Origin: Bradysia coprophila
Taxonomy: Eukaryota; Arthropoda; Insecta; Diptera; Sciaridae
Assembly: GCF_014529535.1 (NCBI RefSeq)
Contig: NW_023503501.1
Location: 1,370,150 to 1,434,149 of the forward strand
Reading direction: 5' to 3'
DNA length: 64,000 bases
Shown: positions 54,945 through 64,000 of the stretch, piece by piece
How the letters are laid out: every line of letters begins with the position of its first letter
Numbering within the stretch: the stretch's first letter is position 1
Program-made: the position numbers and the translations under genes
Notes under the pieces: model-generated
Seen by the model: only the letters and a program-made list of their open reading frames with translations
Told to the model about the DNA's origin: nothing
Database searches by the model: none

Positions 54945-55570
54945 TGTTTATTGACCTCGGTGCGGTTGAATGAATTTTAACTGAGCATTTCGATGCACTT
55001 TTGATATTATTAGTCAACTCGGAGCCCTGAAAAAGGTTCCACAAAAACTTTTGATTTTCATCCGTAGCGTCGGTGACAGTGGTGCATAGCCCATCCTGTC
55101 TGCAATCCTGTGGAATCGGTAGTGCCTGAAATTCTAATAACATTTTTACAAAAATTCGGTACCATAAGTGCAAGGGAAACCAGCAGAGACACGCTAAAGT
55201 TTAAAAAACGTGATTTTTCAAACAGTCATGAAGGCGTTGATACTTGAGGGATGAAGCAATGTAAATAGCACAGTCACGGTACGGATGAAAATCAAAAATG
55301 TTTGGTGTCACCTTGTTCAGGGGTAATGCTTAGTTTCCTCTTACCAAAAAAAGTACTCCGTGTGAGAGACAAAATTGATTTTTTTCAATTTTTCTTTGTT
55401 TATTTGACAGATTGCTCTCTTACGGCTCTCTAACGGCTCTCTCACGGAGTACTTTTTTTGAGTGGAATGGGCACATAAGAGTTGACTAATAACATCCAAA
55501 AATATCAAATGCATCAAATGCATCAAATGCATCGAAATACTCAGTTAAAATTCATCAGCCGCACCGTGCT
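54945..55570. mobile_element. Nested palindromic element (about 620 bp)
   Basis: GAATTTTAACTGAG and TTATTAGTCAACTC at 54955-55025 are mirrored at 55470-55560. GATTTTCATCCGTA near 55050 is mirrored near 55280. A central hairpin pairs AGTACTCCGTGTGAGAGA with TCTCTCACGGAGTACT at about 55350-55450. The right arm carries an expanded ATGCATCAA repeat. Confidence 0.7.
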
Positions 55571-58566
55571 TAGCCTCGAACAACAAAATTCACAGGAAAA
55601 CTCTACTATTTATATTAGCAAAACGTCATTTACATTGCTGTAACACGTAATGTATGATAGACAGAGTAACAGAATAAATTGTATCATTCCACAGACATGA
55701 TGTCAATCCAATCCAATTCATTCCACGTGTGGGTCGTAATGGTTACTTTCATCTAGAATGAGTCGAACGAATCGAATTGGATTGAGATGCGTGAAACGAA
55801 TAGACTAATTGGATTGGTACCGCATACAATGCTGGAAGGTGTAATTCTTTTGCTGTACTAGTTTAGAGTACTCGGGAAGTGTTTTCATCGACACCAGACA
55901 TTAAATGCTACCAGTGCCATAACGAAAAGTATGTTATGGAAGGCGAGAATTTCGAAATTTAAACTCTTTAATTAAAAACATTTTCTAGACAACCATCGAG
56001 TGCAGCTACGAAAAACCGATAATGTCATTCAATACAATAAACACGATTTGAACGTGAAAGACATCGATAAAACCACTAACCTTCTATTCGTCGACATATT
56101 ATCCATGCAATATGTGACCAACACTCGGCAGCAAATCATAAAAATTTCCATATAAAAAACGTTAAAATGCTGCTTGAACACATTAAATGATTAAATTTAA
56201 TTATTGTAGAATATTGACCATCAATTTACCACACTATTTGCATTCGTCGTCTCTCTTTATTTATTAATAAATTCAATAAACAACGACCTTTTTCACATTG
56301 CGCTACATTCCGATACATCTTTATAAAAGTTAAATTTTTCTTCTATGCAACCGTCTCCGCATATAAATATGACAAAAATCATAAAAATTTTCTTATTTAT
56401 TTTATCATCGTTAAACATCTTCTTCGATTATCATCACCCATATAACATATATGATTTGATGATGTTCGATTCAAATGATAAAATTGATCGTAAAATTATT
56501 ATAAAATTCCATGGAACACGGACGGTTAATGCTTATAGCAAATAAGGAACGCATAAAACGTGTATTATTGTCGAGTGAATTGTGAGTGTGTGCATGTATG
56601 TGTGGATGTATAATTGATTTGATAATATGCATTTTACAATAAAAATGGACAAAAGTGACTCATTCATTCAATTTCTTGTAAAGTTGTAAAACGACTTTTT
56701 CTCTGAGTAAACTGATTTGATGAGAGAGCCTGAGCCACCAATCTCTCATTCTCTCATTTTTAGTACAAACTCAACTGAAAGTAAATTAACTTTGATTTTA
56801 TAAAAAAATGAAATAAAAAACAAAGTTTAAAAAAAAGAATCTTCTCGCTTTGGTTTCGAGTAATTCAACAAGTCGGTTAAAACAGCTGTCAGTTTATATT
56901 TTGAGCTGATTCGTAAAACACCTGATGGTGTTTGTTGTGCATTTCATTTTATTTTACCGATTACATCGCTTCGCGAACGTTACTGGCTAATGTACGGCCG
57001 AAGAAGTATTGTTCTCAGTTGGTGTATACACACCGATGGTAGTACTATAAATGTAAATAAAATATTACCGGAACGTTATAGAAAAATATATAATAAAAAA
57101 ATAAATGTAGCGCAGTAGCTAGACGTTTTGTGTGTATATTTTTGTAATTTTGATTTCTTGGACGTTGAAAAGTCAAAAGATCAAACAGATTTGTGATTTG
57201 TGTGGTTATGCATTATTTATGTACCGGAGCAACGAAGCAATTTTATTTTTACGTACAATTCATTTAAGTAAAAAAAAAAATTAATCTTGAGAACTCAACA
57301 TGTTCACCAGCTGAAATTGGAATTCATGCTCGGTATTCTTTTTTATTTCGCTCGATATCGAATTATCGCTGGGTGGTTCATATTATTCGTCGGTCGACGG
57401 TTGAATGAATATTCAAAACAAAAGAATTACGATGGAAGGAAGTAATGTCTAAGGTTTGTTTTTTTTCATTATAACGTTGTGTGTCTGTATTATGGAATTG
57501 TGATCATAAAAAAACAGCGTTGTGGATATATATTGAAGTCAACGAATCTTAAGTGTTTAATTGTGTAATGTGTTTGGCGCTTCTATAGTATACTATATGC
57601 TATGATTGAATTTATAGCGTTTGTCATCAGAATTATTTTTAATTAAACATCAACTGCCAAGTCAATAATTGCGTTGATTCAATAAAGTGTAAATCGCATC
57701 AAAAGAAATTCAAATAAAAACGAAGAGACGAGAAAAAGAAGAAAAAAAAAAACAAACTTAAAGACATAATTTGGTTGTGCTGGCTAAATGAGGGGAATAT
57801 TGACAGTTATACTTCATTATTATGAGGTAAGTCTTAAAACGTTTTACAAATTCGAAAGAAACAAAATTTTTTGGTGTTGTTGTTGTATTGCTTAATGAAC
57901 TGTTAAGTCTTTTTTTTCTTTTCAAAATTTTGTTTTGGACTTTCTTAAACATTTCATTCAATTTAATTTTATGAATTTAACTGTTTATCAAATTATTAAA
58001 TTACAGACCGAATGTTTCGATAAGTTTAAATTATATTGAAACAAAAACAACTTTTATGTTGTTGCTGTTGGTGTTGTTGTGGTTCTTTTTTATGTTTCGG
58101 AATAAATGTGTTCCATACTTAACTGGAATGATATTTTCATTTCTTGTGATCGTTTTGTTGTCGGTTTTTTTTTTCATTCACCTCAACAATTTCTGTTTGT
58201 GTTGCTTGAATATATGAAAAATATTGTCACAAAATTACAATTTTATTTTTGATAGGGGTCAGCGTATAATGTTCGTGGGAATAATCCTGTCACGGAGGTG
58301 AACCAATTCACATAATGAATTTAATGATATAATTCTAGTTCGTTATTAAACTAATGCTAATAGAGTCTCGTCATGGTATTATGACTTCATATCATTTTTA
58401 AGTAAAAATTAGGGTCCGTTTTCTATGCATCGCATTGTTGGTGAAATAGAGTCATTGAACGAATGGAGCGAAATCGATGAGTGACTCTGTTAGCAGTTAA
58501 GTTAAACAATTTTATCGCTATTGAATAAGCAACGCCCACAAGTAAGACGGGCCATATTATGGAGAC
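55571..58566. other. Long AT-rich non-coding stretch
   Basis: No supported gene, RNA or long repeat. Short words such as TCCAATCCAATTC near 55710 and GAATCGAATTGGATTG near 55770 recur locally. Homopolymer-rich. It probably lies within the proposed giant intron. Confidence 0.4.
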
Positions 58567-58714
58567 CAAGGCCTATTTTTGGAAAATTTAATCCTAAAAA
58601 ACCGAAAAATAAAAAAACTCCGAAAAATTCGGAAAATATTTTCCGGAGTTTTTAGGAGCTTTTTCAGAATTTTACGGAATTTTGAGAAAATAAAATTGCT
58701 ATAAATAAGACTTG
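58567..58714. mobile_element. Decayed hAT-like element of the CAGGGCCTA family
   Basis: The left end CAAGGCCTATTTTTGG and right end CTATAAATAAGACTTG are degraded inverted repeats. Flanks ATGGAGAC and ACAGAGAC agree at 6 of 8 positions. The interior iterates CCGAAAAA, TTTTCCGGAG and TTTTTAGGAGC words. Confidence 0.6.
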
Positions 58715-59454
58715 ACAGAGACCGAAGACTTGTACCATTATTTGTCTTTAAAAAGTAGAAACCAGTCATATAATGGTATACACAGTGGCTATTTGAACTC
58801 AAAGTGTGAAGAGCATCGATTTTAATAGCAATATTGACTTGATATCCGGCGGTGTATTCTTTTGAATGTACACAGAATACACTGAACACGAAGATATTTT
58901 GCTCATCAAAATATTATTTTTCGTTCATTTAAGCTGCTAACATATAGCCAACAATAATTTAAAATTCCGGGTTAATCTCTGCACTAATTTCAACGCTTTT
59001 TTTTCGATTGGCCTTGAGGTTCTCTAAAATTGTTTCATGTTGTCAGTTTCGGGCGAAATTTGTAAAATCATTTAGCACGTGCCGCTTGAAACCTCTGGAT
59101 TTAAAAACACATTAATTTATTTCGGATGAATAATACCTACAGCATACCCGCTCTGTACTTTTTTTTTCTGAACATTTTGGACATTCACAGAATTTTAAAG
59201 GATTCCGAAAAGAGCTTGCAATTAGTGAGAAATGTTTGAAATGAATCGTTATGAGTATGTGTTGATTTAAATGGATTTGGACGGATTTGAGAGCTCTCGA
59301 TATACACAGAATGGATTTTCGGTAAATTTACCAGAGACGTGACCACGGGTGGCAAAAGCCCAAAAATTGTAAAGTATTCAAGCAAAAAGTGGTGATGGCA
59401 CACCTCACATACCTTCCACTTTAAAGGAACAGAATGAGAAAATGACAACTCAAT

Positions 59455-59535
59455 AGCGCAGTGTGTAAGTCGGGACTTCACATTGAATCATTGAATTGCC
59501 AGTTGCGGGTTCGAAACTCAACCGCAACACAGATA
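59455..59535 (+). ncRNA. tRNA-like / SINE-like segment with B-box
   Basis: TAGCGCAGTGTGTAAGTCGG resembles an A box, and GCGGGTTCGAAACTC about 45 nt later resembles a Pol III B box. No proper cloverleaf forms: the T arm does not pair, though GTTGCGG and CCGCAAC pair around it. It is at best a decayed tRNA-derived SINE head. Confidence 0.25.
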
Positions 59536-59774
59536 ATTGGCTTCATCAGGTTGTTGTCCACAATAAAGACATCTGATTGAACCGGTTATTAGGTTGCGTC
59601 TTGGATTTAGTAACTGTTTGTTACTAAATGTTTGTAATTGTTCGTTGGTAATGTCATTCAGTCAGTTACGTAAAAAGCCCTTTGCCGGTGTATGTTGTCT
59701 TTAAGAAGAGCAGGCACTTTTTTCTCCTGATTGTTTCATGATTTTTTCTCATTTGTAGATTCCACGTGCGTGTA

Positions 59775-59965
59775 CCCGGTTGCGAATAGTGTAAAACACA
59801 CTATTTGCCCCCAATTGTTAAAAACTCAAATGTAAGGCCGTTTGTACAATTAAAAATGAACTGTTGCTTCGTGGATGTAAATAGTGTATTTTAGACTATT
59901 TGGCTATCAGCACTCGGTTGCGAATAGTGTATCTTAGCCTTTAGCACCCGGCTGCAAACAGTAAC
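59775..59965. repeat. Three scattered copies of a CCGGTTGCGAATAGTGTA word
   Basis: (C/A)(C/T)CCGG(T/C)TGC.AA(T/C)AGT(G/A) appears near 59777, 59918 and 59946, with GTGTATTTTAGACTATTTG between. It is a small local repeat of unknown nature. Confidence 0.4.
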
Positions 59966-62900
59966 TTCGTTACTCATTTGGTAGGAACTGTTCTCAACAA
60001 AAGGGCACGTAAAGTAGAAGGAACACAATTCTTTCATTTAGAGTTCTAAAATCGTTTTCAGATGGTTAACTACTAAACAGTTGGTTTTGTTCCCACTAAC
60101 AATGCAAAAGTGATCATGTGAATAGAAATGATTTATTATTAGTTATGTATGGATGGTTCAAGTAAATTAACCCTCCTATAGCTGCAGACGTGCAGGCATC
60201 TCAGATTTAAATTTTACATCGATAAAAAACGGAAAACGTTGAAAATTCGAAGATGTTTATTTCGAAGGACTAGATTTTGAGCACCGATAAAAGAAACGGT
60301 ACATTTTAGGTGTATGCTGTAAAACAAATTGTTGCTCAAAATGAAGAGTTTCATTGATTCAAAATAGAAAAACACAAAATTTGGGTCATGGCTCATTAGA
60401 CAATACTTTCATCAAATTGATACCAATTTCATCAAGATATTGGTAAAGAGATTTACAATATTTGTTAAAGGATGAATTCAATTGGTAAACCAAGCAAAAC
60501 AGTTCCTGCAACATATTTTCCCGTTATGAAAACTATTTCAAGCAATTTCAAAAGCTGAAAATATTTTTCCATTTTTCTATGATATATCTGCTCTGTATAG
60601 AGTTTGAACCGTCGGAATGAAAGAGCTTGTGTGAACTAAGACTAAGCCGATTAAAAATTTAAAAAAATTAAAAGAAAAGTGTTAATGCAAGTGATAAGCT
60701 GTCGTTTGCAATTAGAAAGACCGTCAATGGTGAATGGTCTCACAAAGACATAACAAAAACGAAACATTTTCAAAACTACGACGCTATTCGTAGTCCCGAC
60801 CGAATTTAAATTCCATTTCCATCGTTTAAACGATTCACATAGAAACTATTATGAGAAAAGTTTTACAAAAAGAAGAAATTTTTCTTTTTTTTTAGCTGTA
60901 AACGCGCCATGAACACAACGAACACGGTTAAACAGCAAAAATGATTCTTTCGTCTCGTAAAATTTCCACGTATCTCCCAAATTGTAAACCATAAAACATT
61001 TTTTTTTGTTCTTCTTCATTTAAAAACCACAAATTTATTTTGCATAAACCTAATTTGTCATCATTATCATAAAGTACAAGAGTCTAGAAGAAAAAAGAAA
61101 TAAAATTTAATGTTCATATAAATGAATGTCAAGTGAGTGAGTAAAACTTGATAAATTACATTTCATGTGATGGCACATAGTGTGAATACACATGACATAT
61201 ACCCATACAAACCATTCACATTATATAGTTCCATCCGAGGTTCCATCATAAAATGTATTAAGTTTTACGAGGTTAAATGTAACGAAGTTAAATTCCACAC
61301 AAAAAAAAGGTTTTCTTTTGAATCAATAAACTTACGGTTGGTCGATTTTTTATTTCAAATATTTTCATTGATGAAATGGATGGAGATTTTTTTTTGTTGG
61401 TTGTGTCTTGGTTACCGTTTTTTTTTTCTCTCTCTTCTGTAAAAGCTGAGCATCTGAAAAGAATTTAGATATTTTGTTGAATTGAATTTTCAAAAAAAAA
61501 AAAAAATTGTACAGCGATGCTTCATAAACTTTCACACCAATTTCTTAGCGTTAAATTGTATTTTGTCACAGTTGATTTTCTGTGAATTGACTTTCCAATC
61601 TGTTTTTTTTTCCTTCTGCACAATTTTTTTTTCTTCAGATATTTCTACTCTCTCCGAATTTTTCCCATTTTACATTTCCAGTTCATATCGTTCCGATTGG
61701 GAAACAAACGAAATATTGAACACTAATTAAAAATTGAATTTCTACTTTGTATTATTCGCTTACCGACAAAACAATTGATACATCCATAGCACACCGACGT
61801 TTATGAACAAACAGTTAATTTAATGAAGAAAAAAAAACATCAAAATTTTAAATTGAAATTTAACGTAATAATGGAATCAGTGAAGCGTTTTTTTGTTTAA
61901 TCAAAAAATCAAATCGAATGATTTTTTTTTCGGTATCCATTAATTTCACCGAAACATACGTTCATTTCAGTAAATAAATATTTTTTTTTTATTTGTTCAC
62001 CTTACAGGAACATAATGTACGTTTAAAAAATACAATGACTATTTCATGACAGTCTGTAGGCAATTCCAAATTAATTTTAATATTTCTGACAGAATTTAAT
62101 TTCGTTGGAAAATCAACGAACATTTGTTTTGTTCCTCCCCAGCAAAAGCCTTCAGACGAATTAAAAACACCGAAAACAAAAAGTCGATAAATCAACACGT
62201 TATTGTGTAAGTTATGCAAAGGCAAAATGCACCTTTACAAAAAAAAACAATTTTAATGGCATAAAAACAAACTCAAATGTCTTCGAGTGGAATGGCTAAG
62301 TTTAAATGTCTTACCGACCATTATCTTTGGGTTATTATCCACTTGCTGAAAACATTACACAATAATCGTATTATAAACAAATGAGGTAATCAAAAAATAA
62401 ATATAAAAAGTTTAGCGGTTTTTTTTCTCTTCGTCTCATAGTAAAACGAAATTCGCAGTAGGTAATTGTAGCGGAATAGAAATTTTGTGATTTTTTGTTG
62501 TTGCTGATTTGAGTTACCCAACGTGTTTTCAAATCTATTTTTTATCAGATGCAAATCTTAGCTCGACGTTTAAAAACGATTTAACTGAGTTTGGTGGTTT
62601 TGTTTGAATATTTGTAAACATGGCAGGACCTAAGGACGTATTTGACTGAATTTCACCAAATATCAATAGAAAAATTCACCAAATTTAGTGAATCGGTTTA
62701 CAGTTTGTTCACCTTTAGAACCTTTAGTGGCAAGTGAACGCGGCCAAGATGTCAGTGTGGCTTTGTTTGGTCACATAACGAAATATTCTTATTTCTGAGT
62801 GATAAGTGAGCCAGTGGAATAATTTGTACTAAAGAATGGTCCATTTAACGCTATACATATGGAGTACACTGTATTGGCGAATATTAACAAAACTGCACAA

Positions 62901-63870
62901 GAACACCTAGAAAGTTACATAACCTCAATTCCACCAACAAATTGCATTGTCATCTGTATCTGCAGGGCATATGTCAAAGATGACGACAACCAATTATATT
63001 TGCTCTCAACATTTGGTCTTTGAAAATTTAAATTAAATGTCATCAACCAGATGACTGAACATTGCTCCTGCAATCTCCCAGGCATGGAATACGGAAACAT
63101 CAAACAACTATCGACAAGTTGAGATCTGTGCCCGAACGGCTTTGGTATTAGTGTCTTACATTACAACAATTTTGGCATCTGGCTTTGTTTTTGGCATCGT
63201 TCGAACCATTCAATTTCGTTGGTTTTGCGTTTGAAATTCATTTTGGCTGAAAACTTACTAACCTGCACCTGACCTGAATTAAATCAGGTTTCCGAGCCTT
63301 ATTAAAGACACATAAAAGACTCGTACATCCCATTAATGTACTGCGTAAATGTTACATTCATACTGATACTGCTGTCTCGCTGTGTTTCAATGTGATTTGT
63401 GGATAGAATAACGTTAAAAGCAGAAAAAAAATCTAAGCTAAGTTCATCGGATGTGCTGTCAATTGAACTAATAATGCGATATTCTAACCTCCGACTCGTT
63501 TCGTTTCTACTATACCTGCTATCCTAATCAAGCTATGGAAAGGAAGCGGATCAGCCATCCTGTACCATCCTGTGTAACTCGAAAACGAATCGAATAAGAT
63601 ATCTTCGATCGATGGACTGCGGCTCTGACGGTGACTGTTGAGTATATCCAATTTTATATCCACCTTATGATCGGCTGTAATCGTGATTACAGGTTTCTTA
63701 CCGGTGCACTATATCTAAATGAACTAATGTTACACTTTATTTGTGGGCTGATCGATAAATCATACCTGACACTTTGTTTGTGACAGTTTATTTTTGGAAG
63801 ATATTAGTAATAATAAGTAATAATTTCAGTTCAACTTAGTGTTTCCAATGTAGCCATTTATTTCACATAG
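59966..63870. other. Long non-coding stretch, probable intron
   Basis: AT- and homopolymer-rich sequence without supported genes. It ends in the acceptor CACATAG at 63864-63870, which begins the last exon of the window. Confidence 0.4.
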
Positions 63871-64000
63871 GAACACTGTTGCGCGAAATCAAAGCCGAAG
63901 GACTCAGAAAGCTATTCACATTGTTGCCGGTCAAGAAACGACCGAGTGGAAATGAAGCAATGCGGGAGAGAATATTGACGATACCGGTAGATGGGAGTTT
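63871..64000 (+). CDS. Internal exon of an unidentified gene, cut by window end
   Basis: After the acceptor TTTCACATAG, a frame stays open to the window edge with clearly protein-like composition (TLLREIKAEGLRKLFTLLPV, then KKRPSG, MRERILTIPVDGSF). It differs sharply from the AT-rich sequence before it. Phase 1 entry matches the donor of the exon at 36759-36915. I do not recognise the domain; the short basic stretch and helix-prone start are all that can be described. The gene continues beyond 64000. Confidence 0.6.

Noticed and set aside
54826-55173. 115-codon minus-strand open frame
   Set aside because: It overlaps the left arm of the nested palindromic element at 54945-55570, has no recognised motif and is explained by repeat composition.
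61167-61730. Two plus-strand open frames rich in Phe, Ser and Cys
   Set aside because: They arise from T-rich sequence with homopolymers; no start context or homology.
62915-63103. 62-codon minus-strand open frame
   Set aside because: No motif, no splice context and no composition shift relative to surrounding non-coding DNA.

Overview
This is an AT-rich eukaryotic chromosome segment, most likely from a nematoceran fly. Genes have several short (54-76 nt) GT-AG introns, AATAAA signals, insect-type orthologues (Srp68, ABCE1/pixie, Cdc37, TRMU) and an insect ecdysteroid-kinase-like gene. Two genes look fungal or microbial in type (a salicylate-hydroxylase-like flavoprotein monooxygenase and a secreted class 3 lipase). 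That pairing would suit a fungus-feeding sciarid such as a fungus gnat, but this placement is inference only.

Layout. 0-2.3 kb: non-coding with one foldback element. 2.4-7.1 kb (+): EcKinase-like gene with repeats in introns 1 and 3. 7.7-9.0 kb (-): FAD monooxygenase. 9.1-10.2 kb: three repeat or mobile elements. 10.6-20.1 kb (+): Srp68, whose 7.5-kb third intron holds two tandem, opposite-strand C2H2 zinc-finger genes (12.6-14.3 and 17.6-18.8 kb) and several mobile elements. 20.2-22.0 kb: repeats. 22.4-24.4 kb (+): ABCE1. 26.0-27.3 kb (-): TRMU. 27.5-28.0 kb: decayed LINE tail. 28.5-29.9 kb (-): Cdc37. 30-36.7 kb: repeats, including a 1.3-kb hAT-like element with a tRNA-like sequence inside. 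36.76 kb (+): probable first coding exon of an unidentified gene. A phase-compatible exon at 63.87 kb runs off the window. The roughly 27 kb between would then be a giant intron holding a truncated LINE, many foldback elements, satellites and a complete class 3 lipase gene (43.3-44.6 kb, +).

The housekeeping genes act independently: Srp68 in protein targeting to the ER, ABCE1 in ribosome recycling, TRMU in mitochondrial tRNA wobble thiolation, Cdc37 as a kinase co-chaperone of Hsp90. I see no operon-like cooperation. The unusual content is the repeat landscape. It includes a family of short hAT-like elements ending in CAGGGCCTA, one only 65 bp with a perfect 8-bp target duplication, whose interiors are iterations of different short words. 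It also includes two neighbouring minisatellites (46.8-48.4 kb) whose units carry inverted repeats and which flank a 5S-rRNA-like fragment, and a run of hairpins at 38.9-39.3 kb.

Limits: exon boundaries were read by eye from splice consensus and reading frame; no alignment, expression data or repeat library was available.
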